DNA of 64,000 bases, taken from positions 39,505-103,504 of the forward strand of contig JANQVH010000012.1 of assembly GCA_030730425.1 (NCBI GenBank). Direction: 5' to 3'. A model generated the notes under the pieces. It ran no database searches. It was not told the DNA's origin and was given only the letters and a program-made list of their open reading frames with translations. This DNA comes from Candidatus Nanopelagicaceae bacterium (GTDB taxonomy: Bacteria; Actinomycetota; Actinomycetes; Nanopelagicales; Nanopelagicaceae). The translations under genes were made by a program, and so were the position numbers. Positions 27,077-40,579 of the stretch are shown piece after piece. How positions within the stretch are numbered: position 1 is the stretch's first letter; each line of letters begins with the position of its first letter.

Positions 27077-29158
27077 ATGGCAAGGGCGGTCACATCAACA
27101 CCGAGGGCTGATAAGGCCTTTGAAGTAATAAGTGATTTCAAACCAGCAGGTGATCAACCAGATGCAATTGCTGACCTTACTCGCAGAATAAATAGCGGTG
27201 AGACAGATGTGGTCTTACTTGGAGCTACTGGAACTGGAAAATCTGCAACTACCGCCTGGCTAATTGAAGCAGTTCAGCGACCAACCTTAGTTCTTGCGCC
27301 AAATAAAACTCTTGCAGCACAGCTTGCAAATGAGTTTAAAGAGCTTATGCCCAATAACGCTATTGAATACTTTGTCTCTTATTATGATTATTACCAACCC
27401 GAGGCATATGTTCCTCAGACTGATACATTTATAGAGAAAGACTCCTCAGTTAATTCTGAAGTTGAGCGCCTTCGCTACTCTGCCACCTACTCACTTTTAA
27501 CTAGGCGCGATGTGATTGTCGTTGCCTCGGTTTCATGTATATACGGCCTTGGTACTCCACAGGAATATATCGATCGAATGATTACTTTGGCTGTGGGAGA
27601 TAAAATCGATAGAAACGTTTTACTCAGGCGCTTTGTAGATATCCAATATAAACGTAACGATATGGCATTTGAGCGGGGCACCTTTAGAGTTCGCGGCGAT
27701 ACGGTAGAGATTATTCCAGTCTATGAAGAACTTGCTACAAGAATTGAATTCTTTGGTGATGAAATTGAACGCTTAACTACTCTGCATCCATTAACTGGCG
27801 AGATTGTTAGCGATGTTAAGGAAGTCTTTATATTTCCTGCTACTCACTACTCGGCCGGACCTGAGACGATGAAGCGGGCTATTGCCAATATTGAAGCTGA
27901 GCTAGATATTCGCCTTAAGGAGTTAGAGAAGGCCAATAAGCTGCTTGAAGCCCAACGCCTTAGAATGCGAACCACATTTGATATTGAAATGATGCTTCAG
28001 CTTGGCTTCTGCTCGGGAATTGAGAATTACTCTAGGCATATAGATTTTAGAGAGCCAGGCTCTGCCCCTAACTGCCTACTTGATTACTTTCCAGATGATT
28101 TCCTCTGCGTAATTGATGAGTCCCATATTACCGTCCCACAAATTGGAGCTATGTATGAAGGCGATGCATCAAGAAAGAGAACTCTGGTGGAGCATGGGTT
28201 TCGCTTACCAAGCGCTCTTGATAACCGTCCATTAAAATTCGCCGAATTTCTAGAGCGAACCCCACAGAAGGTTTATCTCTCAGCAACCCCTGGCCCCTAT
28301 GAAATGGAGAAAACTGGGGGAGTATTTGTTGAGCAGGTTATAAGACCAACTGGACTTGTTGATCCCAAGATTGTTTTAAAGCCAATAAAGAATCAAATTG
28401 ATGACTTAATGTCAGAAATAAAGATAAGAGCTGATAAGAATGAGCGAGTCTTAGTTACAACTTTAACCAAGAAGATGGCGGAGGATTTAACAGATTTCTT
28501 CACAGATGCCGGAATAAGGGTTAGATATTTGCACTCAGAGGTTGATACTTTGCGAAGAGTGGAACTCCTTAGAGAATTAAGGCTAGGTGAATACGATGTT
28601 CTAATCGGAATCAACTTGCTACGCGAAGGTTTAGACCTTCCTGAAGTTTCATTAGTTGCAATTCTCGATGCTGATAAAGAGGGATTCCTGCGCTCAACTC
28701 GCTCACTTATTCAAACTATTGGACGCGCTGCCCGAAATGTTTCAGGTGAGGTGCATATGTATGCTGACAAAATCACTGATTCAATGAGTAGGGCTATTGA
28801 TGAAACTAATCGCAGAAGAGCTAAGCAGGTGGCCTATAACCTTGCAGCAGGCCTTGACCCTCAACCCCTTCGTAAGAAGATTGCAGATATCACTGATTTA
28901 ATCGCTGAAGAGAGCGATGACACCAATGCTTTACTTGCTGGAAATAAGAAGCGCGGAATGAGTCAGACTCCAGTTGGCGTGCATGCCAAATCACTCGTAG
29001 CCTTGCCACTTGCCGAGTTACTGGGCCTTATAGATTCTCTAACCGAGCAGATGAGAAATGCTGCATCTGAACTGCAATTTGAACTTGCAGCTCGCCTGAG
29101 AGATGAGATTAAAGAGTTAAAGAGGGAGCTTCGAGCAATGCAGGAAGGAGGGATGTGA
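27077..29158 (+). CDS. uvrB: UvrABC system protein B
   Basis: UvrB verifies DNA damage and recruits UvrC in nucleotide excision repair. The 693-aa helicase-fold protein has Walker [14 protein letters not shown] near residue 55. The beta-hairpin [21 protein letters not shown] lies near 105, and the DESH box and SATPG follow. The conserved C-terminal UVR motif (about residues 650-690) binds UvrC. I chose the ATG at 27077, one base after the coaE stop, over an upstream in-frame start at 27038 inside coaE. The gene overlaps uvrA by one base. Confidence 0.96.
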   Translation: MARAVTSTPRADKAFEVISDFKPAGDQPDAIADLTRRINSGETDVVLLGATGTGKSATTAWLIEAVQRPTLVLAPNKTLAAQLANEFKELMPNNAIEYFVSYYDYYQPEAYVPQTDTFIEKDSSVNSEVERLRYSATYSLLTRRDVIVVASVSCIYGLGTPQEYIDRMITLAVGDKIDRNVLLRRFVDIQYKRNDMAFERGTFRVRGDTVEIIPVYEELATRIEFFGDEIERLTTLHPLTGEIVSDVKEVFIFPATHYSAGPETMKRAIANIEAELDIRLKELEKANKLLEAQRLRMRTTFDIEMMLQLGFCSGIENYSRHIDFREPGSAPNCLLDYFPDDFLCVIDESHITVPQIGAMYEGDASRKRTLVEHGFRLPSALDNRPLKFAEFLERTPQKVYLSATPGPYEMEKTGGVFVEQVIRPTGLVDPKIVLKPIKNQIDDLMSEIKIRADKNERVLVTTLTKKMAEDLTDFFTDAGIRVRYLHSEVDTLRRVELLRELRLGEYDVLIGINLLREGLDLPEVSLVAILDADKEGFLRSTRSLIQTIGRAARNVSGEVHMYADKITDSMSRAIDETNRRRAKQVAYNLAAGLDPQPLRKKIADITDLIAEESDDTNALLAGNKKRGMSQTPVGVHAKSLVALPLAELLGLIDSLTEQMRNAASELQFELAARLRDEIKELKRELRAMQEGGM

Positions 29159-31995
29159 TGAGCGCAGATCGCTTAATAGTTCGTGGCGCAAGAGAGCACA
29201 ATCTAAAGAATGTCTCACTTGATCTTCCAAGAAATGCCATGATTGTTTTTACTGGTCTCTCTGGTTCTGGAAAGTCATCCCTTGCCTTTGACACAATATT
29301 TGCTGAAGGCCAGAGGCGCTATGTCGAGTCACTATCTGCCTATGCCCGCCAATTCTTAGGACAGATGGATAAGCCAGATGTTGACTTCATAGAGGGCCTA
29401 TCTCCAGCTGTCTCTATTGATCAAAAATCAACAAATCGAAACCCAAGATCAACAGTTGGAACTATTACTGAAGTTTATGACTACCTCCGCCTACTATTTG
29501 CTAGAGCTGGAAAGCCACATTGTCCAAAGTGTGGGAAAGAGATTGCAAAACAGACTCCGCAAAATATCGTTGACCAGATTTTAGAGCTTCCAGCAGAGAC
29601 TAAGTTCCAAGTTTTGGCGCCAGTTATTAGAGCGCGCAAGGGGGAGTTTGTTGATCTCTTTAAGGATTTCATTGCTCAGGGATACTCAAGGGTTAGGGTT
29701 GATGGAACAACAGTTGCCTTAACAGATGTTCCAAAGCTTAAGAAGCAAGAGAAGCACACCATCGAAGTTGTAATCGACCGCTTAACGGCAAAGCCTGAAG
29801 GAAAACAGCGACTTACGGATTCAATTGAGACAGCGTTAAAGCTAGCTAATGGTCTTGTAGTTCTAGATTTTGTTGATGCAAAGGGCGCAGATAAAGAGCG
29901 AACTTATAGCGAACTTTTAGCTTGCCATGATTGCGGGCTATCTTTCCAAGAAATGGAGCCAAGATCCTTCTCCTTTAATTCACCATTTGGGGCCTGCGCT
30001 GAATGCTCTGGAATAGGCTCAAAGCTTGAAGTCGACGAAGAGCTAGTAATTCCAGATGACTCCATCTCTTTAAATGATGGAGCAATAGCGCCTTGGTCTG
30101 GAGGACAATCTTCAGATTACTTTCTAAATTTACTTGAAGCCCTAGCAGCTGATGTTAAGTTCTCGCTCAATACTCCCTGGAGCAAGCTCTCTGTCAAAGC
30201 TAAAGATGCGATATTAAATGGCTATGAGTATGAGGTTCATGTTAAATATAAGAACCGCTATGGGAGAGTTAGAAATTACTCCACAGGATTTGAAGGGGTT
30301 ATTCCTTTTGTTCAGCGCCGCCATTCAGAAACCGATAGCGATTACAGTAGAGAAAAATATGAAGCATATATGCGCCAGATCCCATGTCCTGCTTGCAAGG
30401 GCGCACGCCTAAAGCCAGAGGTTCTAGCTGTAACTTTAGGAAGTAAAAATATTGCAGAAATATGTGAGCTATCAATTGAGGATTGCGCTAAGTTTCTAAA
30501 ATCTTTAAAACTTGCATCGCGAGAGGCAAAAATTGCAGAGCGCGTAATGAAGGAAGTACATGCTCGACTTGGTTTCTTGCTTGATGTTGGACTTGAATAC
30601 TTGACTCTAGCAAGGCCTGCAGCGACGCTCTCTGGAGGTGAGGCGCAGAGAATTCGCCTTGCAACTCAGATTGGCTCAGGCTTAGTTGGCGTTCTCTATG
30701 TTCTAGATGAACCGAGCATCGGCCTTCACCAAAGAGATAACAAGCGTTTGATTGAAACCCTGACACACCTTAGAGACCTTGGAAATACCTTAATTGTCGT
30801 CGAACATGATGAAGAGACGATTAGAACCGCTGATTGGATAGTTGATATAGGCCCAGGAGCGGGCGAGCATGGTGGAGAGATAGTTGTTTCAGGGGATTAT
30901 CAAGCTTTAATTGATTCAAAGCGATCGATAACTGGAGCCTATATTTCAGGTCGATCAAAAATAGATATCCCTAAGAAGAGACGAGCGATTAACGCTAAGC
31001 GAGTTTTGACCATCAAAGAAGCGAGAGAAAATAATTTAAGAAATGTTGACGTAACCATTCCTCTTGGAGTCTTTGTTGCTGTGACAGGAGTTAGCGGCTC
31101 AGGAAAATCAACTCTGGTAAACGATATTCTCTACTCCGTCCTTGCAAATAAGCTAAATGGTGCACGCATAGTTCCTGGTCGCCATAGAAGTATTACTGGT
31201 ATCGATCAACTCGATAAAGTCGTTCACGTAGATCAATCACCGATTGGAAGAACTCCACGCTCAAACCCTGCTACCTATACCGGAGTCTTTGACAAGATTC
31301 GGGCGCTCTTTTCTGAAACAAGTGAGGCAAAGGTGCGCGGCTATCAACAAGGGCGCTTCTCATTTAATGTAAAGGGCGGAAGATGTGAGAACTGCTCTGG
31401 CGATGGAACGATTACAATTGAGATGAACTTTTTGCCCGATGTTTATGTTCCTTGTGAAGTCTGCCATGGCGCAAGATATAACAGAGAGACTTTAGAGGTT
31501 CACTACAAAGGCAAGACAATTGCTGAAGTTCTGGATATGCCAATCGAGAAGGCTCAAGATTTCTTTGAATCAATTCCTGCTATTCATCGCTATCTAAAGA
31601 CGCTCTGCGATGTGGGCCTTGGCTATGTTCGCCTTGGTCAATCCGCTCCAACTCTTTCTGGAGGAGAGGCGCAGAGAGTGAAGCTTTCAACAGAACTTCA
31701 ACGCCGATCAACGGGGCGAACAATATATGTCCTTGATGAACCAACAACTGGGCTTCACTTCGAAGATGTAAGAAAACTTCTTGGCGTGCTTCAAAGACTT
31801 GTTGATACTGGAAATACTGTTGTTGTTATTGAACATAATATGGATGTCATTAAGTGCGCAGATTGGATTATTGACCTAGGACCGGAGGGCGGATCTGGGG
31901 GAGGAAGCATCGTTGCTGAAGGAGTTCCAGAGGCAATTGCAAAGGTTTCCGCTAGCTACACCGGAAAGTTCCTCCGCGAAACTTTAAAGAAGTAG
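29158..31995 (+). CDS. uvrA: UvrABC system protein A
   Basis: UvrA is the damage-sensing ABC ATPase of excision repair, about 945 aa. It has two Walker A motifs, [14 protein letters not shown] near residue 30 and [13 protein letters not shown] near 640. Both signature motifs read LSGGEAQR. Zinc-binding cysteines appear as [30 protein letters not shown] and [20 protein letters not shown]. The ATG at 29158 follows AAGGAGGG with good spacing; a GTG three bases earlier is the alternative. The TGATG overlap couples it to uvrB, and uvrC follows after two bases. Confidence 0.96.
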   Translation: MSADRLIVRGAREHNLKNVSLDLPRNAMIVFTGLSGSGKSSLAFDTIFAEGQRRYVESLSAYARQFLGQMDKPDVDFIEGLSPAVSIDQKSTNRNPRSTVGTITEVYDYLRLLFARAGKPHCPKCGKEIAKQTPQNIVDQILELPAETKFQVLAPVIRARKGEFVDLFKDFIAQGYSRVRVDGTTVALTDVPKLKKQEKHTIEVVIDRLTAKPEGKQRLTDSIETALKLANGLVVLDFVDAKGADKERTYSELLACHDCGLSFQEMEPRSFSFNSPFGACAECSGIGSKLEVDEELVIPDDSISLNDGAIAPWSGGQSSDYFLNLLEALAADVKFSLNTPWSKLSVKAKDAILNGYEYEVHVKYKNRYGRVRNYSTGFEGVIPFVQRRHSETDSDYSREKYEAYMRQIPCPACKGARLKPEVLAVTLGSKNIAEICELSIEDCAKFLKSLKLASREAKIAERVMKEVHARLGFLLDVGLEYLTLARPAATLSGGEAQRIRLATQIGSGLVGVLYVLDEPSIGLHQRDNKRLIETLTHLRDLGNTLIVVEHDEETIRTADWIVDIGPGAGEHGGEIVVSGDYQALIDSKRSITGAYISGRSKIDIPKKRRAINAKRVLTIKEARENNLRNVDVTIPLGVFVAVTGVSGSGKSTLVNDILYSVLANKLNGARIVPGRHRSITGIDQLDKVVHVDQSPIGRTPRSNPATYTGVFDKIRALFSETSEAKVRGYQQGRFSFNVKGGRCENCSGDGTITIEMNFLPDVYVPCEVCHGARYNRETLEVHYKGKTIAEVLDMPIEKAQDFFESIPAIHRYLKTLCDVGLGYVRLGQSAPTLSGGEAQRVKLSTELQRRSTGRTIYVLDEPTTGLHFEDVRKLLGVLQRLVDTGNTVVVIEHNMDVIKCADWIIDLGPEGGSGGGSIVAEGVPEAIAKVSASYTGKFLRETLKK

Positions 31996-31997
31996 CT

Positions 31998-33911
31998 ATG
32001 GCAGATCCTGCTTTATATCGCCCAGAGAATGTTCCCGATGAACCTGGGGTCTATCGCTTCTTCAATGAAAAAGATGAAGTTATCTATGTAGGAAAAGCCA
32101 GATCACTAAAGAATCGGATTAGCTCCTACTTTCAAAAAAATGTCGGCGAGAAAACTTATCGAATGATTCATGCTGCTAATAGAGTTGATTGGACTCTAGT
32201 AAGAAGTGAGGTCGAGGCGCTTCAACTAGAATTTACCTGGATTAAAGAGGAGAACCCTGCCTTTAATGTGCAATTCAAAGATGATAAGAGCTATCCATAT
32301 CTAGCTCTTACTATGGATGAGAAATATCCACGGCTACTTATAACCAGAAGAGCAAAACAGAAAGGTGTTGCCTACTTTGGCCCCTTTACCCATGCCTGGG
32401 CGCTTCGCTCAACCTTTGATGTTCTTCTAAAGCTCTTTCCTGTTAGGTCATGTTCAAATAGTAATTTTGAGAGAGCTCAGAGAGCAAAGCGTCCCTGTTT
32501 ACTAGGAGATATTGGTAAATGCGCCGCTCCATGTGTAGATCGAATTACCGAGAGCGATCATCGAGTTCTTGCTAAGAGGCTAGGTGATTTTATCTCTGAT
32601 GGTTCAGCTGATATTACTCAAGCCCTGCGAGATCAGATGTCTGAGGCTGCAAGAGCAGAAGAGTTTGAAAGAGCTGGAAAATTGCGAGATCAACTAGATG
32701 CGCTAGAGCGCGCTAGTGAATCAACTGATAGCGCTCTCTCTGATTCCATCTTCTCTGACTTCATAGCAATTCATCAAGATATTACCCATGCTGCGATCTC
32801 TATTTTTAGAGTCAGGGCTGGGCGCGTTATTAGTTCGCGTTCATGGATGATTGATTTAGCAAACCTTCCAGAGCAGTCCTCGCTGCTTGAGGCTTGCATC
32901 AATCGGGTCTATCAAGATTTTGAAATTGGTAAGGAGATATTAGTTAATCAAGATATAGAGGGAAGCGCTCTTGCCGAGTATCTCTCAGAGAGAGCTGGTT
33001 ATAAAGTCTCTATTAAGAAGCCAGAGCGAGGTGAGAAGAGCGAGATTTTAGATATGGTTAAGCGAAATGCTAACCAAGCGTTAATTCAATTTCTAGGTAA
33101 GCGAGCAAATGATGCTGGTGTTAGTGGGCGAGCGCTCGAGGATTTAGCAAGCGCGCTTAATCTAGAAGAGCTTCCATTAAGGATTGAATGCTTTGACATT
33201 TCAAATATTCAAGGAACCTCTGTTGTTGCCTCAATGGTTGTATTTGAAGATGGACAGGCGAAGAAGAGTGAGTATCGTCGCTTTGGAATCGATGATAAAG
33301 AGAAGTTTGATGACACAAGGGCGATGCATCATGTTATTACTAGGCGATTTAAGAGATATCTAGCAGAGAAGGATTTGGATCTAGCTGAAATAGAGCTAAG
33401 TGGAGGGGCAAGACCTAAGTTTGCCTATCCGCCCCAGCTGGTAATTGTTGATGGTGGAAAAGGACAGGTTAATGCTGCTGCCAGGGCCTTTGCTGAACTT
33501 GGAATTACAGATATTGCTTTAGTAGGACTTGCAAAAAGACTTGAGGAGATCTGGTTTGCAGATCAGAGCTATCCAGTAGTCCTTGATCGACATAGCGAGG
33601 CGCTCTATTTAGTGCAGAGAATTCGCGATGAGGCCCATAGATTTGCAGTAACTTTCCATCGTTCAAAGCGATCCAAATTAATGCTGGAATCACTCCTTGA
33701 TGAGATTTCTAATCTAGGTGAGGTCAGACGAGCGGTGCTATTAGAGAACTTTGGATCAATTGCAGCTCTGAGCAAGGCAAGCCTCGAGGAGATAGCAGCC
33801 CTTCCAGGAATTGGTCCAAAGAGCGCTGAAAGTATTGTTGCTGGCCTTGCTAATTCAGCTTCTGGCTACTTCGTTGATACCTCTACTGGTGAAATAATTG
33901 AGCGTTCTTGA
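31998..33911 (+). CDS. uvrC: UvrABC system protein C
   Basis: UvrC makes both incisions around a lesion. In 637 aa the domains are ordered as expected. A GIY-YIG nuclease (about residues 10-100) has PGVYRFF and VIYVGKARSLKNR. A cysteine cluster CxxxDIGKCAAPC lies near 165-180, and a UVR domain lies near 210. The RNase H-like nuclease has ECFDISNIQGTSVVASMVVFEDG and IVDGGKGQ. Tandem helix-hairpin-helix motifs come at the C-terminus (LPGIGPKSAESIV). It completes the uvrBAC cluster and runs to within 22 bases of rapZ. Confidence 0.96.
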   Translation: MADPALYRPENVPDEPGVYRFFNEKDEVIYVGKARSLKNRISSYFQKNVGEKTYRMIHAANRVDWTLVRSEVEALQLEFTWIKEENPAFNVQFKDDKSYPYLALTMDEKYPRLLITRRAKQKGVAYFGPFTHAWALRSTFDVLLKLFPVRSCSNSNFERAQRAKRPCLLGDIGKCAAPCVDRITESDHRVLAKRLGDFISDGSADITQALRDQMSEAARAEEFERAGKLRDQLDALERASESTDSALSDSIFSDFIAIHQDITHAAISIFRVRAGRVISSRSWMIDLANLPEQSSLLEACINRVYQDFEIGKEILVNQDIEGSALAEYLSERAGYKVSIKKPERGEKSEILDMVKRNANQALIQFLGKRANDAGVSGRALEDLASALNLEELPLRIECFDISNIQGTSVVASMVVFEDGQAKKSEYRRFGIDDKEKFDDTRAMHHVITRRFKRYLAEKDLDLAEIELSGGARPKFAYPPQLVIVDGGKGQVNAAARAFAELGITDIALVGLAKRLEEIWFADQSYPVVLDRHSEALYLVQRIRDEAHRFAVTFHRSKRSKLMLESLLDEISNLGEVRRAVLLENFGSIAALSKASLEEIAALPGIGPKSAESIVAGLANSASGYFVDTSTGEIIERS

Positions 33912-33932
33912 CAGCGCTAGGATGATGTAGAC

Positions 33933-34805
33933 ATGGGACGCGAAATAGTAGTTATAACTGGAATGAGCGGGGCAGGTCGCTCAACGGTTGCCCATGCCAT
34001 GGAAGATCATGGCTGGTATGTAATCGATAATTTGCCACCTTCTCTATTAATTCCACTCTTTGATTTGACTCAGAGCAGTGATGATTCAATTGCAGTAGTT
34101 ATTGATGTAAGGGGAAGACAGTTCTTTGATGATTTGAATCAAACGCTAGCCGAGTTAGCTGAGCGGGGTATATCTAGAAAAATTATCTTTGTTGATGCTG
34201 CAGATGATGTATTAGTTCGAAGATTTGAATCATCCAGGCGCCCGCATCCCCTTCAGGGAAGCGATCGAATTGTTGATGGTATAGAAAAAGAGCGGGATCG
34301 CTTGAGAGAACTTCGATCAGGGGCAGATCTTGTAGTTGATTCATCTCAGTTAAATGTTCATCAACTAGAGAAGAAGATAGCTGAGCTTTTCTCGGTAGAT
34401 CCTTCAGCCTCATTAAAGGTAAATGTTCTATCCTTTGGATATAAGTTTGGTCTTCCAGTTGATGCAGATTTGGTTATGGACTGTCGCTTTATTCCAAACC
34501 CTCACTGGAATCCAGAACTTAGGGCGATGAATGGCCTTGATAAGCAAGTTAGTGAAGCAGTCCTTAACGCTGAGAGCGTTGGAGAATTCTTAGAAAAATA
34601 CCTATCGCTCTTTAATAGCCTAGGACAGGGATATTTAAGAGAGGGAAAGAAATATATAACTCTTGCAATTGGATGCACTGGAGGAAAACATAGAAGCGTA
34701 GCTGTTGCCGAAGAGCTTGCAAGAAGAATTAATGGCAGCGCAATTGATGCAGAGCATAGCGTTTCGGCTCATGCTATTCATAGAGATTTAGGTAGGGAGC
34801 GTTGA
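33933..34805 (+). CDS. rapZ: RapZ/YvcJ-family nucleotide-binding protein
   Basis: This is a 290-aa P-loop protein of the RapZ/YvcJ family. The Walker A motif is GMSGAGRST near residue 10. DVRGRQFFDDL and the C-terminal LAIGCTGGKHRSVAVAEELA are family signatures. In E. coli RapZ controls glucosamine-6-phosphate synthase mRNA decay; the actinobacterial role is not well defined. The ATG is preceded by AGGATG. The stop overlaps the yvcK start by four bases. The rapZ-yvcK-whiA order is conserved in Gram-positive bacteria. Confidence 0.93.
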   Translation: MGREIVVITGMSGAGRSTVAHAMEDHGWYVIDNLPPSLLIPLFDLTQSSDDSIAVVIDVRGRQFFDDLNQTLAELAERGISRKIIFVDAADDVLVRRFESSRRPHPLQGSDRIVDGIEKERDRLRELRSGADLVVDSSQLNVHQLEKKIAELFSVDPSASLKVNVLSFGYKFGLPVDADLVMDCRFIPNPHWNPELRAMNGLDKQVSEAVLNAESVGEFLEKYLSLFNSLGQGYLREGKKYITLAIGCTGGKHRSVAVAEELARRINGSAIDAEHSVSAHAIHRDLGRER

Positions 34806-35761
34806 GCAGCCCCAAGGTTGTTGCACTTGGTGGTGGCCATGGCCTTGCTGCCACATTATCTGCTTTAAGAAAAATCACTCATGAGTTAACGGCAATTGTT
34901 ACTGTTGCAGATAATGGTGGATCAAGTGGGAGATTAAGAAGAGAATTCAATTCACTTCCTCCAGGAGATTTAAGAATGGCCCTTGCTGCGCTCTGCGCAG
35001 ATGATGAGTGGGGTAGAAGTTGGGCAGAGATCATGCAATATCGCTTCACCTCCAAGGGCGAGTTAGATGGACATGCTATTGGCAATTTACTGCTAACTGC
35101 TCTATGGGATAGCGAGAGCGATCCAGTTAAAGGTTTAGATAAAGTCGGTGCGCTGCTGAAAGTTGTGGGGCGAGTGCTACCAATGGCATTGGAACCACTT
35201 GATATTGAAGGAGTATTTAAGACTTGGCAAGGAACTCATTTAATTAGAGGACAACAAGAGGTGGCGCTAGGAAAAGGAATTCTTGAGGATTTAAGGCTAA
35301 TCCCTGATAATCCAACGCCAACTACTCAAGGAGTAGATGCAATTGCGGAGGCAGATTTTATTACCTTAGGTCCAGGCTCCTGGTTCTCCAGTGTTCTGCC
35401 ACATCTTCTAGTAGCCAAACAACGTCAAGCGCTGGAGAGCTCAAAGGCGAAGAAAGTGATAATTCTTAATCTTGATGCCATTCCCAATGTCACAGGGGAT
35501 GAATTGGCTGGAAGCTCTCCAGCAGATCACTTGCGAATCCTTAGAAAATTTGCCCCAGATTTAAAGTGTGATGTTGCTCTACTAGATAGCTCAATTGCCG
35601 CTCGTTCTGAGCTATTAATAGAGCTAGAGGGCCTTACTCAGGCGATGGGTGGAAGGGTATTTGTTGCAGATCTTGCATCTCACCCAGGGAGTAATCACCA
35701 TGATACTGAAAAATTATTTTTGACTTTGAGCCACATTTTTCAAGCCGAGATGCTTAGATAA
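34802..35761 (+). CDS. yvcK: YvcK/CuvA-family protein (gluconeogenesis factor)
   Basis: This 319-aa protein belongs to the YvcK/CofD-like family, needed for growth on gluconeogenic carbon sources and for cell shape in other Gram-positives. It begins [18 protein letters not shown], then has [39 protein letters not shown] and a C-terminal [14 protein letters not shown], all family hallmarks. The start is TTG, overlapping the rapZ stop (TTGA). It lies immediately upstream of whiA. Its sugar-nucleotide-binding role is inferred from the family. Confidence 0.92.
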   Translation: MSSPKVVALGGGHGLAATLSALRKITHELTAIVTVADNGGSSGRLRREFNSLPPGDLRMALAALCADDEWGRSWAEIMQYRFTSKGELDGHAIGNLLLTALWDSESDPVKGLDKVGALLKVVGRVLPMALEPLDIEGVFKTWQGTHLIRGQQEVALGKGILEDLRLIPDNPTPTTQGVDAIAEADFITLGPGSWFSSVLPHLLVAKQRQALESSKAKKVIILNLDAIPNVTGDELAGSSPADHLRILRKFAPDLKCDVALLDSSIAARSELLIELEGLTQAMGGRVFVADLASHPGSNHHDTEKLFLTLSHIFQAEMLR

Positions 35762-35766
35762 CCCTC

Positions 35767-36744
35767 ATGGCAATGACTGCAGCGGTTAAGGATGAGTTAA
35801 GCCGCCTTTCTATCTCAAAGCCTTGCTGTCGAAAGGCGGAGGTTTCAGCAATCTTGCGCTTTGCAGGAGGGCTACATATCTCAGCGGGAAAGATCATGGT
35901 TGAAATTGAACTCGATACCGCCCAAGCTGCAAGAAGAATTAGAAAAGATATCGCTGATATCTATGGCCATGATTCAGATTTAGCGGTAATTAGCGCTGGA
36001 GGTTTAAGAAAGGGAAGTCGCTACTTAGTGAGAGTTATTAAAGATGGCGATAACTTAGCAAGACAGACTGGTCTTGTTGATTCACATGGACGTCCGGTAA
36101 GAGGGTTGCCGCCGCAAGTTGTCTCTGCTGGAATTTGTTGCGCAGAAGCTGCTTGGCGTGGAGCATTTCTTGCTCATGGTTCGTTAACTGAACCTGGAAG
36201 ATCATCAGCCCTTGAAATTACCTGCCCTGGACCTGAAGCTGCGCTTGCTCTAGTTGGCGCGGCGCGGAGAATAACAATTGCTGCAAAGGCTCGTGAGGTT
36301 CGCGGCGTTGATCGAGTTGTGATCAGAGATGGCGATGCAATTGGAGTGTTACTAACTCGTCTTGGAGCCCATGAGAGCGTTATGGCTTGGGAAGAGCGGC
36401 GGATGAGAAGAGAAGTTAGAGCAACTGCAAATCGCCTTGCAAACTTTGATGATGCCAACTTAAGGCGCTCGGCAAGAGCGGCCGTTGCTGCATCTGCACG
36501 AGTTGCAAGAGCGATGGAGATATTAGGAGAAGATATTCCAGATCATCTTCGTGAAGCAGGACAGCTTCGCATTACTCATGGGCAGGCAAGCCTTGAAGAG
36601 TTGGGTTCGCTATCAACGCCGCCGATGACGAAAGATGCAATTGCTGGGCGCATTAGGCGTCTATTGGCGATGGCCGATAAACGCGCCAGCGATCTAGGAA
36701 TTCCAGATACAGAGGCTGGGCTCGCACCAGAGCTGCTCAATTAA
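35767..36744 (+). CDS. whiA: Sporulation/division regulator WhiA
   Basis: WhiA is a DNA-binding protein with a degenerate LAGLIDADG fold and a C-terminal helix-turn-helix, 325 aa here. It starts [33 protein letters not shown], the usual N-terminus. [20 protein letters not shown] marks the homing-endonuclease-like core near residue 130. The C-terminal [30 protein letters not shown] matches the DNA-binding end. In Streptomyces it works with WhiB to control division genes; here it is a core gene of a non-sporulating-looking genome (inference). An alternative ATG lies two codons in. Confidence 0.95.
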   Translation: MAMTAAVKDELSRLSISKPCCRKAEVSAILRFAGGLHISAGKIMVEIELDTAQAARRIRKDIADIYGHDSDLAVISAGGLRKGSRYLVRVIKDGDNLARQTGLVDSHGRPVRGLPPQVVSAGICCAEAAWRGAFLAHGSLTEPGRSSALEITCPGPEAALALVGAARRITIAAKAREVRGVDRVVIRDGDAIGVLLTRLGAHESVMAWEERRMRREVRATANRLANFDDANLRRSARAAVAASARVARAMEILGEDIPDHLREAGQLRITHGQASLEELGSLSTPPMTKDAIAGRIRRLLAMADKRASDLGIPDTEAGLAPELLN

Positions 36745-36769
36745 TCCTCGAGCCCAATTTTGCAAGATA

Positions 36770-39082
<2,313 letters not shown>

Positions 39083-39107
39083 GCAAGTAGCCAACTAAGG
39101 AGTAGAG

Positions 39108-39887
39108 ATGAGCACACGTAAACCACTAATTGCTGGCAATTGGAAGATGAATCTCAATCATCTTGAAGCAATTGCTGTTACTCAAAAGTTGGCATACTCA
39201 CTTGAGGATCGCGACTTTGATGCAGTTGAAGTAGCGGTGCTGCCTCCATTTACAGATTTAAGATCAGTTCAAACTTTAGTTGATGGAGATCGTCTCAAGT
39301 TATCTTATGGAGCCCAAGATATCTCGCCAGAAAAGTCCGGTGCATTTACTGGCGATATTTCAGGATCAATGCTTAAAAAACTTGATTGCACCTACGTTCT
39401 AGCAGGTCACTCTGAGCGAAGAGCAATTCATGGCGAGAGTAATGAGTTAATAAATGCAAAGATGCGCGCGATATTAGATAACGAGATGGCTCCGATTTTT
39501 TGTATTGGTGAAGAGCTATCAGTTCGTGAATCAGGCGAGCATGTTGCCTATGTGCTTAACCAACTTCGCCAAGGTCTAAAGGGCTTTCATAAACCAGATT
39601 TAAAGAAAATAGTCTTTGCCTATGAGCCGGTATGGGCAATTGGAACTGGAAAGACTGCCACCCCTGATGATGCTCAAGAGGTATGCGCAGCTATTCGCCT
39701 AGAACTTGCTGATATCGGAAGTGATGAGATTGCTCAGAACGCCAGAATTCTCTACGGAGGCTCGGTTAAGTCGGCAAATATTGTAGAAATTATGAGACAG
39801 AGCGATATCGATGGCGCCCTGGTTGGCGGGGCTAGCCTTGATGCCGAGGAGTTTGCCCGTCTATGCAAATTCCATCGGGTTCTCTAG
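39108..39887 (+). CDS. tpiA: Triosephosphate isomerase
   Basis: TIM interconverts dihydroxyacetone phosphate and glyceraldehyde-3-phosphate. The 259-aa barrel begins [14 protein letters not shown], with the active-site Lys. The catalytic His is in LAGHSERR near residue 100. The catalytic Glu is in [13 protein letters not shown] near 171, which also forms the flexible lid, and the phosphate loop is [15 protein letters not shown] precedes the ATG with normal spacing. It closes the gap-pgk-tpiA set; secG follows after 80 bases. Confidence 0.97.
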   Translation: MSTRKPLIAGNWKMNLNHLEAIAVTQKLAYSLEDRDFDAVEVAVLPPFTDLRSVQTLVDGDRLKLSYGAQDISPEKSGAFTGDISGSMLKKLDCTYVLAGHSERRAIHGESNELINAKMRAILDNEMAPIFCIGEELSVRESGEHVAYVLNQLRQGLKGFHKPDLKKIVFAYEPVWAIGTGKTATPDDAQEVCAAIRLELADIGSDEIAQNARILYGGSVKSANIVEIMRQSDIDGALVGGASLDAEEFARLCKFHRVL

Positions 39888-39967
39888 CGCCATATAACGC
39901 CTAGATTCGTTAGTAATCACCGCCTTTAGGTAGTATTTGCCCCTTATTCAACCCAAGGAGAAAATAA

Positions 39968-40195
39968 GTGTCGTTAGCCCTCTCAATCCTTCTGGTTATT
40001 ACCAGCATCTTGATGATTCTCTTAGTTCTGCTCCATAAAGGAAAAGGCAGCGGACTCTCAGATCTATTTGGCGGGGGAATGTCCTCTACTTATGGTGGAT
40101 CATCAGTTGTTGAGAAGAACTTAGATCGCATCACAATTGTTGTTGGCGGTCTATGGTTTGCCATCATCATCGCACTTGGCTTAGTTTTAAAATAG
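39968..40195 (+). CDS. secG: Preprotein translocase subunit SecG
   Basis: SecG is a small, non-essential membrane part of the SecYEG channel. The 75-aa protein has two membrane segments (about residues 2-24 and 52-73). Between them is a cytosolic GKGSGLSDLFGGGMSSTYGGSSVVEKNLDRIT loop, which is diagnostic of the family. The GTG start follows AAGGAG. A TAGTAT hexamer at 39931-39936 in the 80-base gap could be a -10 element, but no good -35 accompanies it. Confidence 0.94.
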   Translation: MSLALSILLVITSILMILLVLLHKGKGSGLSDLFGGGMSSTYGGSSVVEKNLDRITIVVGGLWFAIIIALGLVLK

Positions 40196-40231
40196 AAAGT
40201 GTTATCAATCTCTAGAAAAGGGAGCAAGTAA

Positions 40232-40579
40232 ATGGCTGGTGGAAGTGCTATCAGAGGTTCACGCGTTGGCGCAGGCCCAATGGGCGAGGCAGAACGCGGC
40301 GAAGCTATTGCTCGCTTTCACGTTTCTTACTGGTGCCAAAATGGCCATGAGACAAAACCATCCTTTGCTGAAGATGGAACAGTTGTTGTTCCTGCTGAGT
40401 GGGATTGCCCAAGATGTGGTTTTCCTGCCGGGCAAGATAAGAACAATCCACCATCACCAATCAAGAACGAGCCTTATAAGACTCACCTAGCTTATGTAAA
40501 AGAGCGTCGCACAGAGGCTGAAGCTAAGAAGATTTTAGAAGCAGCGCTTAAGAAGCTACGCGCTGAGGATGAAGATTAA
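40232..40579 (+). CDS. rbpA: RNA polymerase-binding protein RbpA
   Basis: RbpA is an actinobacteria-specific transcription factor that binds the principal sigma factor and stabilises the open promoter complex. The 115-aa protein starts AGGSAIRGSRVGAGPMG, the family N-terminal tail. Cysteines in YWCQNGHE and WDCPRCGFPAG near residues 35-65 fit the zinc-binding core. The C-terminal KTHLAYVKERRTEAEAKKILEAALKKLR is the sigma-interacting helix region. AAAGGGAG precedes the ATG. The 3' end overlaps the convergent pgi gene by four bases. Confidence 0.95.
   Translation: MAGGSAIRGSRVGAGPMGEAERGEAIARFHVSYWCQNGHETKPSFAEDGTVVVPAEWDCPRCGFPAGQDKNNPPSPIKNEPYKTHLAYVKERRTEAEAKKILEAALKKLRAEDED

Noticed and set aside
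33908..33932. TTGACA before rapZ as a -35 promoter element
   Set aside because: TTGACA overlaps the uvrC stop, but the only TANNNT hexamer (TAGGAT) follows after four bases, so the spacing is impossible. AGGATG works better as a ribosome-binding site.
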